Assembly: GCA_921293015.1 (NCBI GenBank)
Contig: OV121097.1
Location: 18,537,924 to 18,601,923, forward strand
Reading direction: 5' to 3'
Source of the DNA: Phorcus lineatus
Lineage: Eukaryota; Mollusca; Gastropoda; Trochida; Trochidae
Length of the DNA stretch: 64,000 bases
The notes below the pieces were generated by a model. It saw only the letters and a list, made by a program, of their open reading frames with translations, did no database searches and was not told the origin of the DNA. Every line of letters begins with the position of its first letter. The stretch's first letter is position 1. Both the position numbers and the translations under genes were made by a program. Positions 47,701 to 62,700 of the stretch are shown piece by piece.

Positions 47701-50700
47701 GGGGAGAATCTACACTGGGTTAGATGTACATACGGATACACAGTAAGTAGATGGGGAGAATCTACACTGGGTTGGATGTACATACTGATACACAGTACGT
47801 AGGGGGGGGGGGGGAGAATCTACACTGGGTTTGATGTACATACCTATATATAGTTAGTAGGGGAGAATCTACACTGGGTTAGATGTACATACTGATACAC
47901 AGTAAGTAGAGGGGGAGAATCTACACTGGGTTGGATGTACATACTGATACACAGTAAGTAGAGGGGGAGAATCTACACTGGTTTGGATGTACATACTGAT
48001 ACACAGTAAGTAGAGGGGGAGAATCTACACTGGGTTAGATGTACATACTGATACACAGTAAGTAGAGGGGGAGAATCTACACTGGGTTAAATGTACATAC
48101 TGATACACAGTAAGTAGAGGGGAGAATCTACACTGGTTTGGATGTACATACTGATACACAGTAAGTAGAGGGGGAGAATCTACACTGGGTTAGATGTACA
48201 TACTGATACACAGTAAGTAGGGGGGGAGAATCTACACTGGGTTGGATGTACATACTGATACACAGTAAGTAGAGGGGGAGAATCTACACTGGGTTGGATC
48301 AAAGACATGTATAGACCTTAATCCTTGGTTGGATGAACATACTGATACACAGTAAGTAAGGGGGAAGGGGGGATCTACACTGGGTTGGATTTACATACTG
48401 ATACACAGTAAGTAAGGGGGAAGGGGGGATCTACACTGGGTTGGATGAACATACTGATACACAGTAAGTAAGGGGGAAGGGGGGATCTACGTCTATACAC
48501 TGGGTTGGATTTACATACTGGTACACAGTAAGTAAGGGAGAATCTACACTGGGTTAGATGTACATACTGATACACAGTAAGTAGAGGGGGAGAATCTACA
48601 CTGGGTTGGATGTACATACTGATACACAGTAAGTAGGGGGGGGGGGGAGAATCTACACTGGGTTGGATGTACATACTGATACACAGTAAGTAGAGGGGGA
48701 GAATCTACACTGGGTTGGATGTACATACTGATACACAGTACGTAGATGGGGAGAATCTACACTGGGTTGGATGGACATACTGATACACAGTAAGTAGAGG
48801 GGGAGAATCTACACTGGGTTGGATGTGCGTACCTATATAAAGTTAGTAGGGGAGAATCTACACTGGGTTAGATGTACATACTGATACACAGTAAGTAGAT
48901 GGGGAGAATCTACACTGGGTTGGATGTACATACTGATACACAGTAAGTAGAGGGGGAGAATTTACACGGGTTTGGATGTGCATACTGATACACAGTAAGT
49001 AGAGGGGGAGAATCTACACTGGGTTGGATGTACATACTGATACACAGTAAGTAGAGGGGGAGAATCTACACTGGGTTGGATGTACATACTGATACACAGT
49101 AAGTAGATGGGGAGAATCTACACTGGGTTGGATGTACATACTGATACACAGTAAGTAGAGGGGGGAGGGGGAAGGGGAGAATCTACACTGGGTTAGATGT
49201 ACATACTGATACACAGTAAGTAGATTGGGAGAATCTACACTGGGTTGGATGTACATACTGATACACAGTAAGTAGAGGGGGGAGGGGGAAGGGGAGAATC
49301 TACACTGGGTTAGATGTACATACGGATACACAGTAAGTAGATGGGGAGAATCTACACTGGGTTGGATGTACATACTGATACACAGTACGTAGGGGGGGGG
49401 GGGGGGGGGGGAGAATCTACACTGGGTTGGATGTACATACCTATATATAGTTAGTAGGGGAGAATCTACACTGGGTTAGATGTACATACTGATACACAGT
49501 AAGTAGAGGGGGAGAATCTACACTGGGTTGGATGTACATACTGATACACAGTAAGTAGAGGGGGAGAATCTACACTGGGTTGGATGTACATACTGATACA
49601 CAGTAAGCAGAGGGGGAGAATCTACACTGGGTTGGATGTACATACTGATACACAGCAAGTAGAGGGGGAGAATTTACACGGGTTTGGATGTACATACTGA
49701 TACACAGTAAGTAGAGGGGGAGAATCTACACTGGGTTGGATGTGCATACCTATATATGCTGTAGTTAGTAGGGGAGAATCTACGCTGACAGAACATTTTT
49801 TTTCAAACTTCCATTTAAGTGTTTTGATGGCGGCATATTGTTTACTCTTTTGAAAGAAACACATATATTTTCTTTCATTACGATTTGGTCAGCATTTTCA
49901 TTTAAAAATAGAATAATGTCATGTCTATACACAATTTGTAGCAAGTTCAATGTTTGGCATTCCAGCTATGTAAGTGATAATTTAGCCGTGTAAGTGGCAT
50001 ATGATTTCAGAGATTGGACGCAAGTAAGAGTTTAGAACATACTTATTTAATCGAAGTATTGAATAGAGAGATATTTCTCATGAAGGCGTGATCTATGATG
50101 GGCGAGGCAGATTATTATTATTGACCAATCGATATAATTTGTTGGTGCGGTATCAACCCTAACTATGATATATCAAAATGTGCCTTGTAAATAAAACGGA
50201 GTTTACCGTCCGATGTTTAAACACAAACGAAGTAAAATAGGAATACATCGTCATGTAAAAAAACTAGATAATTTTCATATAGACCTCGTATTTCATGATT
50301 AATGCATGCGAGGTGCATAGGTTACTGGTGACTCTTATGCATCCATATAAAAGTGGGCGTTGATCTATGAAGCATATTGTCCAATGATATTATATGTACT
50401 TTTATTCTACAATTGTTACGTGACAAAAATAGCGAAATGTATACAGATGCTTTCCTGCAGGAATGCTATTTCATGGTCATTACAGTTGCTCAAATATTTC
50501 GTTAATGTGATCTGATTTAATGATTATTTACAGTAGTATCAATACCTTAGCAAATACATTATTCTTCTTGTACTATTTATTAATCAAAAGAGACTCACTT
50601 TATTGAATCGAATAGAAAATACCTTGCATTTAGGTGAATTGAGTGACCTAGTGCTTTGATGAATCAAAAATGCAAGAGAGATGCATGAATTACAGGTGTG

Positions 50701-53700
50701 TATGTAATTATTTGATAAGAGATAATGGTGTAAGTCTGTGAAGCATTTTATCCGATTATATAAAACACATGTGCTTGCTTATTCTGTAAATATTATCAAT
50801 TTCAGATTGATAGGTAATGACATAAGTCTTACGTGATACACTGAAGAATGAAAGTTCAAATCAAAATGGAACTTGTACTAGCCTCAAAATTATTCACCAG
50901 TAATTTCCTTATACAGGTAGATAAATGCCAGATTATAACGCTTGTTCTCATTTAGTCTTACATATTCGAATTGAATGCGTTTCAAAGATCAAATATATCT
51001 AACAGTGTTAGAAAAGTGATGAAGGCTCGAATCATTTCATCATGTGTTTGTAAAGTGTTAATCATCCTCTTCAAATGAAAAATTCCAATATCTTGCCTCT
51101 GTATAAACTTCTTACAATCCTCTTTCTTAACGCAATGTGTTCATTTAAAAAACGTGTTGTATTGTTGAATAATTACTGGCAATTTCTATCAAAACAGTTT
51201 AATTGATTCCTGTCATTAAGACTAATAAAACTTCCAATTTAAAAGGCAACATAGTATGTTGTAGGAGTCAAATATTTCAAACCTCATAAATTTTTTATTT
51301 TATCGAGGAGAGTGGTTTGGTCTGAAAATCAGCATCCAACTGCTTAAAAGTTCAGTATAGTGACAATAAACAGGTTAAAATCGTGATTTGTGATCGAAAA
51401 CCGGACAATGGCACGAGTCAATGATTCAAACGTAATTTTAAAAACTGATTTACAGATGACACAAAGACAAATATTGATTGGTAGTGTTCAGTAGGTCATT
51501 TAATTAATATGTATGTGAACTGCAAGCCTGACATTTATAAATCTTTGAAAACAAGAAAATATAAAAGTTTGGGTATTTTAGCGATATATATGCAACTTTA
51601 GAGGGGTAATTTGAACATAACTTAGCACTATTTTGGTTCTATGATAGCCACAGAAAAAAATCATCAAACATACTCAGTGTCACTTTAAGATACGCTAATC
51701 TTCGTTTATTGATACCAAACTGATTGCAAAAATTGGCTATATTGTAATATGATAGGACGGACGCACATGTGTGGCTCTCGTGGAATAAGACGTGCCGTCA
51801 ATTAACGCACATAAGCATGTCTCGCTGTGAGAAACTGCTAATTAACGGACGCTTGTACGCTTGAAAATCAGTATAGATTTATCCCGTTTTACTGTACAGA
51901 AGTAATGCATTTTATGACATTAAACCGTATATAAGTAAATACGTATACCTCATCCCAGGTAACGCTGTACCAAATTTAACTAGATATATAGATAATAACT
52001 ATTATAAATAACAGATTATCTCTTTTCATGCATTTCAAAATGTAAAAAGTATATTTCAAGCATGAATGGAAGAGAGGTGGGGGCAAAACTATTCAGAGGG
52101 AAATTTTAATTTGTTGAAGAGGGCAATGTTATAGTGATGGGGCGGTTTTGTACATATTTGACATACTTTCCTCAAGACTGTCGCAAACGATTGTACTGTA
52201 TTCTCATTATCAAAAAGCCAAATGGTCAAAAAAAGGGGCAGCATATAAGGTAGGGCTCCTCTTCTAAAAAAAAACTCAATTTTATTGATAACCATGAACG
52301 TCCTTAGAAAACTGTTTATCAAGAAAACGGTGTCATGCAGTCATCGTGTACATGGTAGGGATTGTCTCCAGAGATGACCCCGATCGAAATTCATTGGTGG
52401 TTTCTGGCATGTGTCAGTTGTGTGGAACATATAATAGTGGTTTCTGGCTGTGTCAGTTGTGTGGAACATACTAGGGTGGTTTCTGACATGTGTCAGTTGT
52501 GTGGGACATATAATAGTGGTTTCTGGCTGTGTCGGTTGTGTTGAACATATCATGGTTATTTCTGACGTGTGTCAGTTGTGTGGAACATACTAGGGTGGTT
52601 TCAGACATGTGTCAGTTGTGTTGAACATATAATAGTGATTTCTGGCTGTGTCAGTTGTGTGGCACATACAAGGGTGGTTTCAGACATGTGTCAGTTGTGT
52701 GGGACATATAATAGTGGTTTCTGGCTGTGTCAGTTGTGTGGAACATACCATGGTTGTTTCTGATGTGTCAGTTGTGTTGAACATATAATAGTGGTTTCTG
52801 ACATGTGTCAGTTGTGTGGAACATATAATATTGGTTTCTCTCTGTTTCAGTTGTGTGGAACATATCATTGTTATTTCTGACGTGTGTCAGTTGTGTGGAA
52901 CATATAATAGTGGTGTCTGACATGTGTCAGTTGTGTGGAACATACCATGGTTGTTTCTGATGTGTCAGTTGTGTTGAACATATAAAAGTGGTTTCTGACA
53001 TGTGTCAGTTGTGTGGAACATATAATATTGGTTTCTCTCTGTGTCAGTTGTGTGGAACATATCATTGTTATTTCTGACGTGTGTCAGTTGTGTGGAACAT
53101 ATAATAGTGGTTTCTGGCTGTGTCAGTTGTGTGGAACATATCATTGTTATTTCTGACGTGTGTCAGTTGTGTTGAACATATCATGGTTATTTCTGACGTG
53201 TGTCAGTTGCGTGAACATATAATAGTGGTGTCTGACATTTGTCAGTTGTGTGGAACATATCATGGTTATTTCTGACGTGTGTCAGTTGTGTGGAACATAT
53301 AATAGTGGTTTCTGACATGTGTCAGTTGTGTGGAACGTAACCGAAAATAAATTCCGCTGACCCTTGGATAAATCGATGAAAATTATCCATAAGTGCTAGA
53401 AAATTATTTTGTTGTGTTATATGTATTTTTGTGAAAATAAGTTATAATAGAAAAGGTTTAAATATGAAACTGACTCTCTATTTCAGTTCACTATTTTCAA
53501 AACAGTATATGGGCTTGACTAATGAAGATACCAATTATGATATCTAACGGGAAATACATAATCCAATTTATCTAAAAAGAACTTACTTTAAAGATATTAA
53601 AACTGTGAACACTTCATATTTCCAACTACTTAGTTGAAACTATTTCAAACTTGAAGGTTTTGAATATTTACCTTAATAAGGGATATGTCGATTGGAAGCC

Positions 53701-56700
53701 TGAGATGACTTTGTATACCCAGTCCGTACAGTGGTACCTTCGGCGTGTTCTTCATTTTCATTGCCTCATTGTAGTAGGCCTAAATGTAACATTTTTCTAT
53801 TGATATTTTTAAACTATCATCTGGAAGAGTTTTACTATTCATTCTGTGTTTGTTCAAATTCGCTTTGTGTAGCAAAGCTATTTAAGTTGAATTATAGCTC
53901 AGGTACACTCAGAGCCCCTTTGACAATGTTTAATAGACAACAATAGGATGATCCTGCTTAGGAATTGTTTACTTAGGATAATTATCAATTTGTTTTACAA
54001 AGGAATCCTGTAATAGACAGACGTGAATTAACCTAACAAGCCAACATGACTAGCAAAGGGCTTCAGAAAAAAAAGGAGACCAAATGTTTGACCCGAACCC
54101 ACCTCAGTTGAGTGTCCACCATTGACCACATCAAAGTCGTTAAGGAAGAGTTTCACTTGGGGGTCCAGTTTGTGTATCTGTTGGAACATCCAGTTTGTAA
54201 CGTTAGCGTCCCCAGTGCCAATCTCGTAGAAGTGTCCGTGTAAGTTTTCGTTGTTCACATCCCAGTGTAGAACCCTCACCATAACACACAACATTATGTT
54301 AGTCTCGGTAGCGGATAATGTTGATCGTGTAAACGTCTTCACTTAATACGTAATATACATATTGGCAATGTGTCACTATTAATTTTTTCGAGGGTCTACA
54401 GAGGTAAGGCGAGTAAATCATAATGTTTATACATCATGGTAAGGATGTTACTAAAATCTAGCTTCATGGTAATATTGTCCAGGTTTGCTTTAAATATAGT
54501 GTGATCAAAATGTTATAAATATAGTCATGGACCATTGGTATCATTGGTAACACCAGGGAACTACACGACTCACTTTCCCCGTGTCCTCGGCACTATGTCT
54601 TGTAACCGTCTCTCCATCTGCGTCTTCAGCGCCTGACCTTTGACCCCTGTCTGCCAAGTGGGTACATGTTTCTCGACGTCCCAGAAAACGTTGTGCGCGC
54701 GCAACTTTATACTGATAAGTAAATACCCTAGGATAAATCATACATGGTTATCCAAAATGTCTAATAGCTAAGATTTATCATATCAACCAACTGAGGTTCT
54801 CAGTAAATGTTTTCTTTCACAGAAATTAATTTTGTACAAAACGGTTCCTACGTTTATAGTAAGGAGCGATTTTCCAGGATGTTTGAGGGCAAGTGTTATC
54901 GAACTCTCGATACTCAATATGAACGAAAAGGTTCCGTGACCTCACTTAACTGATTAAATTCTTTTTATGAAACGCTAATACAAGTGGGTTTTAAAGATGA
55001 ATATAAGTCTTGTGACTTTATCATACAAGATACTCACTTATGTTCCATTGCATCAATCGCTTTCATTGCATCCTCATAGTCCGGATGACCCTGTCGAGGT
55101 GTAACCAAGATATCAGTAGCCACAAATAAAATACGTTCAGACCCATTTCTTCTATCGCCAGATAACTTTGTTCAATCGATAACGCCAGTGCTACTCGAAG
55201 AGTCACTACATGTGTTACAAATACACTGACATGGACTGCGTCCTTGTTATTCTTTACCCTTATCAGAATTATGGCCACCTTACCTCAGTCCTTTCAGCGA
55301 TTCCCCATTTGAGTTTATTTTCTAAAACTCCCCATTCGAAGTTCTTGTAGAAGAAGTTTCGGTACGCTTTGTGTTCAACTTTCTCAAAGATCATGGTATT
55401 CACGCACGTTCCGAACCCGAACTCGTGATTCAGCTGGTTAACCTGTGTTAAGAATACCACGTGTGCATACACTTAACTCTATATTAACTATCACGATTAG
55501 TATTATTTTCAAAAAATTTGACCGAAGTGATTAATGAAATGATCATTTATGAGTGCCATTCAAAAGGTTCCCCAAAATGCAAAATGATGTCAGACGTGTT
55601 TGCAAGCAAGGAAAAAATCAACACTCAAAAGGCATAATTGGTGGTAAAAATCTTTGTTTTTAAGTCCTAGTTACCATTTCTGATAGATCGTTCTAAAGAA
55701 ACCTGCTCAATGTATGAAATGTTTTAGAATTTGAATTTTCCGTTTTTAGCTGTTTCTGAAATCCGCCATAAAGACAATAATCCTATTTCATATACCCTTT
55801 ATCTAATCTGAAGGAAAGTCGTCTTGTTTGGCTTGTAAGCGAACAAAGTGCTGAAATCATTTAAATCTCCTTACGTTCAGTGACAGTGATAATAACAAAA
55901 TGATGTCGGATATGTTACATTAGTATTTACAGAAAGGGTATCAAGATATCTATGTATGACACTATGATTTCAAAGTCTAGTTAATTTTCACACTGGAAAG
56001 GGATTATTACCGTGACAGTGAGATCTTTCATTGCGGTTTTATCTCCAGAAATCCTGTAACACACCAGTGAGCTCGTATTATAATGCAGAGAGTGTACTTT
56101 AAGAATTGGTATGCAGTTATCATAATGCAGATAGTGTACTTTAAATATGTCGATATTATGATGCAGACAGTCTACTTTAGGTATGCTGATATCATAATGC
56201 AGACAGTGTACTTTAGGTATTAGTTTGCCGAAAGCAGACAGAAATTGTACTGCAGAGAGAAAGGGTAAAGCAGACAGAAAGGGTACAGCAGAAAGAAGGG
56301 TAGTAGAGACAGAAAGTGTACTGCAGACAGAAAGGTTAATGCAGACAGAAAGTGTACTGCAAACAGTAAGTGTACTGCAGACTGAAAGATTAATGCAGGC
56401 AGAAAGGTTAATGCAGACAGAAAGTGTACTGCAGACTGAAAGATTAATGCAGACAGAAAGGGTAATGCAGACTGAAAGATTAATGCAGACTGAAAGATTA
56501 ATGCAGACAGAAAGATTAATGCAGACTGAAAGATTAATGCAGACTGAAAGATTAATGCAGACAGAAAGGTTAATGCAGACAGAAAGTGTACTGCAGACAG
56601 TAAGTGTACTGCAGGCTGAAAGATTAATGCAGACAGAAAGATTAATGCAGACTGAAAGATTAATGCAGACAGAAAGGGTAATGCAGACTGAAAGATTAAT

Positions 56701-59700
56701 GCAGACAGTAAGTGTACTGCAGACTGAAAGATTAATGCAGACAGAAAGGGTACAGCAGAAAGAAGGGTAGTAGAGACAGAAAGTGTACTGCAGACAGAAA
56801 GGTTAATGCAGACAGAAAGTGTACTGCAAACAGTAAGTGTACTGCAGACTGAAAGATTAATGCAGGCAGAAAGGTTAATGCAGACAGAAAGTGTACTGCA
56901 GACTGAAAGATTAATGCAGACAGAAAGGGTAATGCAGACTGAAAGATTAATGCAGACTGAAAGATTAATGCAGACAGAAAGATTAATGCAGACTGAAAGA
57001 TTAATGCAGACTGAAAGATTAATGCAGACAGAAAGGTTAATGCAGACAGAAAGTGTACTGCAGACAGTAAGTGTACTGCAGGCTGAAAGATTAATGCAGA
57101 CAGAAAGATTAATGCAGACTGAAAGATTAATGCAGACAGAAAGGGTAATGCAGACTGAAAGATTAATGCAGACAGTAAGTGTACTGCAGACTGAAAGATT
57201 AATGCAGACAGAAAGGGTAATGCAGACTGAAAGATTAATGCAGACAGAAAGGGTAATGCAGACTGAAAGATTAATGCAGACAGAAAGATTAATGCAGACT
57301 GAAAGATTAATGCAGACTGAAAGATTAATGCAGACTGAAAGATTAATGCAGACAGAAAGATTAATGCAGACTGAAAGATTAATGCAGACTGAAAGATTAA
57401 TGCAGACTGAAAGATTAATGCAGACAGAAAGGGTAATGCAGACTGAAAGATTAATGCAGACTGAAAGATTAATGCAGACAGAAGTGTACTGCAGACTGAA
57501 AGATTAATGCAGACAGAAAGGGTAATGCAGACTGAAAGATTAATGCAGACTGAAAGATTAATGCAGACTGAAAGATTAATGCAGACAGAAAGATTAATGC
57601 AGACTGAAAGATTAATGCAGACAGAAGTGTACTGCAGACTGAAAGATTAATGCAGACAGAAAGGGTAATGCAGACAGAAAGATTAATGCAGACAGAAGTG
57701 TACTGCAGACTGAAAGATTAATGCAGACTGAAAGATTAATGCAGACTGAAAGATTAATGCAGACAGAAAGATTAATGCAGACAGAAGTGTACTGCAGACT
57801 GAAAGATTAATGCAGACAGAAAGGGTAATGCAGACAGAAAGATTAATGCAGACAGAAAGATTAATGCAGACTGAAAGATTAATGCAGACAGAAAGGGTAA
57901 TGCAGACAGAAAGATTAATGCAGACTGAAAGATTAATGCAGACAGAAAGGGTAATGCAGACTGAAAGATTAATGCAGACAGAAAGATTAATGCAGACTGA
58001 AAGATTAATGCAGACAGAAAGATTAATGCAGACAGAAGTGTACTGCAGACTGAAAGATTAATGCAGACAGAAAGATTAATGCAGACAGAAAGATTAATGC
58101 AGACAGAAAGGGTAATGCAGACTGAAAGATTAATGCAGACAGAAAGATTAATGCAGACAGAAGTGTACTGCAGACTGAAAGATTATTGCAGACAGAAAGG
58201 GTAATGCAGACTGAAAGATTAATGCAGACAGAAAGATTAATGCAGACTGAAAGATTAATGCAGACTGAAAGATTAATGTAGACAGAAAGGTTAATGCAGA
58301 CAGAAAGTGTACTGCAGACAGTAAGTGTACTGCAGACTGAAAGATTAATGCAGACAGAAAGATTAATGCAGACTGAAAGATTAATGCAGACAGAAAGGGT
58401 AATGCAGACTGAAAGATTAATGCAGACAGTAAGTGTACTGCAGACTGAAAGATTAATGCAGACAGAAAGGGTAATGCAGACTGAAAGATTAATGCAGACA
58501 GAAAGGGTAATGCTGACTGAAAGATTAATGCAGACAGAAAGTTTAATGCAGACTGAAAGATTAATGCAGACTGAAAGATTAATGCAGACTGAAAGATTAA
58601 TGCAGACTGAAAGATTAATGCAGACTGAAAGATTAATGCAGACAGAAAGGGTAATGCAGACTGAAAGATTAATGCAGACTGAAAGATTAATGCAGACTGA
58701 AAGATTAATGCAGACTGAAAGATTAATGCAGACTGAAAGGGTAATGCAGACTGAAAGATTATTGCAGACTGAAAGATTAATGCAGACAGAAAGATTAATG
58801 CAGACAGAAGTGTACTGCAAACAGTAAGTGTACTGCAGACTGAAAGATTAATGCAGACAGAAAGATTAATGCAGACTGAAAGATTAATGCAGACTGAAAG
58901 ATTAATGCAGACTGAAAGATTAATGCAGACAGAAAGGGTAATGCAGACTGAAAGATTAATGCAGACTGAAAGATTAATGCAGACTGAAAGATTAATGCAG
59001 ACTGAAAGATTAATGCAGACAGAAAGATTAATGCAGACAGAAAGATTAATGCAGAAAGAAAGGGTAATGCAGACTGAAAGATTAATGCAGACAGTAAGTG
59101 TACTGCAGACTGAAAGATTAATGCAGACAGAAAGGGTAATGCAGACTGAAAGATTAATGCAGACAGAAAGATTAATGCAGACTGAAAGGGTAATGCAGAC
59201 AGAAAGGGTAATGCAGACTGAAAGATTAATGCAGACTGAAAGGGTAATGCAGACAGAAAGGGTAATGCAGACTGAAAGATTAATGCAGACAGAAAGATTA
59301 ATGCAGACTGAAAGATTAATGCAGACGGAAAGGGTAATGCAGACTGAAAGATTAATGCAGACAGTAAGTGTACTGCAGACTGAAAGATTAATGCAGACAG
59401 AAAGGGTAATGCAGACTGAAAGATTAATGCAGACAGAAAGATTAATGCAGACTGAAAGATTAATGCAGACAGAAAGATTAATGCAGACAGAAAGGGTAAT
59501 GCAGACTGAAAGATTAATGCAGACAGTAAGTGTACTGCAGACTGAAAGATTAATGCAGACAGAAAGGGTAATGCAGACTGAAAGATTAATGCAGACAGAA
59601 AGATTAATGCAGACTGAAAGGGTAATGCAGACAGAAAGATTAATGCAGACAGAAAGGGTAATGCAGACTGAAAGATTAATGCAGACAGAAAGATTAATGC

Positions 59701-62700
59701 AGACAGTAAGTGTACTGCAGACTGAAAGATTAATGCAGACAGAAAGATTAATGCAGACTGAAATATTAATGCAGACAGAAAGATTAATGCAGACAGAAAG
59801 ATTAATGCAGACAGAAAGATTAATGCAGACAGAAAGGGTAATGCAGACTGAAATATTAATGCAGACAGAAAGGGTAATGCAGACAGAAAGATTAATGCAG
59901 ACAGAAGTGTACTGCAGACTGAAAGATTAATGCAGACAGAAAGGGTAATGCAGACAGAAAGATTAATGCAGACTGAAAGATTAATGCAGACAGAAAGATT
60001 AATGCAGACAGAAAGATTAATGCAGACTGAAAGATTAATGCAGACTGAAGTGTACTGCAGACTGAAAGATTAATGCAGACAGAAAGGGTAATGCAGACTG
60101 AAAGATTAATGCAGACAGAAAGGGTAATGCAGACTGAAAGATTAATGCAGACTGAAAGATTAATGCAGACAGAAAGGGTAATGCAGACTGAAAGATTAAT
60201 GCAGACAGAAAGGGTAATGCAGACTGAATGATTAATGCAGACAGAAAGTTTAATGCAGACTGAAAGATTAATGCAGACTGACAGATTAATGCAGACTGAA
60301 AGATTAATGCAGACAGAAAGATTAATGCAGACAGAAGTGTACTGCAGACTGAAAGATTAATGCAGACAGAAAGGGTATTGCAGACTGAAATATTAATGCA
60401 GACAGAAAGATTAATGCAGACAGAAGTGTACATCAGACAAAAATGGGACTGCAGACAGAAAGTTTACATGCAGACAAAAAGTGTACTGCAGACAGAAAGG
60501 GTACTGCAGACATAGAAGGTTGTGCAGACAGAAAGTGTACTGCAGACAGAAAGGGTAGTACAGATAGAAAGGGTAATGCAGACAGTGTACAGCAGACAGA
60601 AAGTGTACAGCGCACAGTAGGGGGTACAGCAGAAAGAAAGGGAAAAACAGAAAGAAAGGGTACAGCAGACAGGAAGGGTAATGCAGACAGAAAGTGTACA
60701 GCGGACAGTAGGGGTACAGCATACAAAAAGGATACAGCAGACAAAAAGGGTAATGCAGACAGAAAGGGTAATGCAGACAGAAAGGGTACAGCGAACACTA
60801 GGGGTACATCAGACAGAAAGGTTACAGCAGACAGAAAGGGTAATGCACACATAAAAGGTAATGCAGACAGAAAGGGTAATGCAAACAGAAAGGTTAATGC
60901 AGACAGAAAGGGTAATGCAGACAGAAAGGGTAATGCAAACAGAAAGGTTAATGCAGACAGAAAGGGTAATGCAGACAGAAAGGGTAATGCAGACAGAAGA
61001 TTTTAGATAAATACAGTGATCTCAATTGAAAAATTTCAAACCGTTTCCGACGGATTGACCACATTTGTAACTCTTAAATTAACAAGCTTTGAAACGTTGA
61101 AGGATTTTGACAAATAAAGGTGTCAGTATTTGCAACTGATTGGAATTTAATCTTTTAATTTTAGAATAATCGTGCCCTCCTTTCACTTTTGTAACCGCTC
61201 AATACGTTTAATCAAGGTTTAATCAAAAACACCGCACTGTTATCCTTTGACATAATACGTAAACAAACCATGGAAACCGATAAAACCGCTTATTGATAAA
61301 GGCTTATTATGGTTAAGACTAGGTTAACTTTCATTTCATTCATGTTTTATTCATTTTAGTTTTAGAATAGTACAACAGTGACATAAATTGTAACATCGCT
61401 CCCGGGGATAAATAAGGAATGATAACGTTACCTGATAATCATGTCTGCCTTCCTGACGGAGTCTATGGTAGCATTGGCCTGACTCCTCCAGTCGTCGGGC
61501 AGAGGAGGGACCTCCTGAAGAGTGGCGGCGTCCATCACGTAGTTCACATCGGTGTCACTCACTCGTATACTCACCTCCACCGCGTCCGTACCTGCAAAAT
61601 CTTTCACCTGTAGATCCCGTCAGCTTGCTATTGGCGTCAAATATGATAGACAACAAGGACGACCGAAAACCCACATCCGTGTGACCAAAACCTTGAGGAA
61701 GTTAATGATTTGACCGGAAATAGATTACTGGAGGCAGACCTTTATCGTGTAATACCATGTAAGATTCGACAAGAATAGAAGAAACACCGGTGTTTGAGTT
61801 TACCTTCTCTTTTCATTTTCATCATCATTTCTTTGTTTAAAAAACACCTAACGATACCTGAGGCCAAAATACAAAGACCCTACTATCTGTGTTTATTTTT
61901 AAGAGTCAATAAGTGACAATTTCGCAATCGAATATTTTAATTTTATCATCTGTAAAGTTGTTTTATCTCCCGTGAGTAGGACACTTACATCAGTTGAATT
62001 TTCTACTGAGCTAGGAAAGACTTACGTACCTGGCAAGGTAGTGAAGTCCCCGCCCGCCACTACCCATTCGTCAGCTTCCATGAAGCGCAGTTCACTCACA
62101 AACAGGTGCTTCAACACGACTGGTAACATAGAGAGCACATTGTCAAGAAAGATATATATTCAATAAAAACAATCCAATTGACACAAATACAGTATCATTT
62201 GTTTTACTGGTTGTTTTCTTATACTAGTTACAATTAAGGCAATATTAAGGTCTGATTGCTGATAGTACAAGAGTATACCTTGATGAGAGTAGAGTTTCGC
62301 CAAGACAGTCAGTTTAGTGTACATGGCACCAGCGTGAGTGTTGAGGAGTTTCACTCTAGAGTTGAAGAAGTAGTTCTTGTTCGACAGGACGCTCACTTTC
62401 TGGCTGATTCCTGACCATTCGGTGTGTCTGTAACACAATCATGGTATAACTCAATAGATAAATAAATACATTTTTAGAATATATGTGTATGTGTGTACAT
62501 GTAAAAGCAAATTACAAAAATGATGTGTGTACATATGTATATAGTATCTCCAGTTGACCCTTTACATGAATAATCACTTATTATACACTTGTGCAATCTC
62601 GTACAGGATTTCAATATGTAATACTTCTCACAATTACTAAAAAGCAAAGACATGTCATGATGGAACTGATCTAAACATTCCCTGTCGAAAACCTAGCGGA

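Noticed and set aside
43990-49790. Regular direct repeats resembling a CRISPR array
   Set aside because: Units are contiguous with no unique spacers, and the DNA is an intron of a eukaryotic gene.
43928-49864. Many 60-119 codon minus-strand frames reading TVYQYVHLTQCRF
   Set aside because: 51-bp minisatellite, 17 codons per unit; frames break wherever the G-run length changes.
52341-53065. Frames with repeated Cys (CVSCVEHI and CSTQLTQ types)
   Set aside because: Derived from the ~40-bp minisatellite; the spaced Cys pattern is not a zinc-binding domain.
56225-59930. Long plus-strand frames (181, 233, 177 and 359 codons) of RLMQTE repeats
   Set aside because: Produced by an 18-bp tandem repeat inside a GH10 intron; no non-repeat coding sequence, signal or domain.
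58023-60852. Minus-strand frames of 265, 132 and 139 codons rich in LSVCIN / FLSALP
   Set aside because: Same 18-bp minisatellite read on the other strand; apparent hydrophobicity is a repeat artefact.
61419-61613. 64-codon plus frame
   Set aside because: Antisense shadow of GH10 exon 61432-61591, which fits the xylanase linker in phase.
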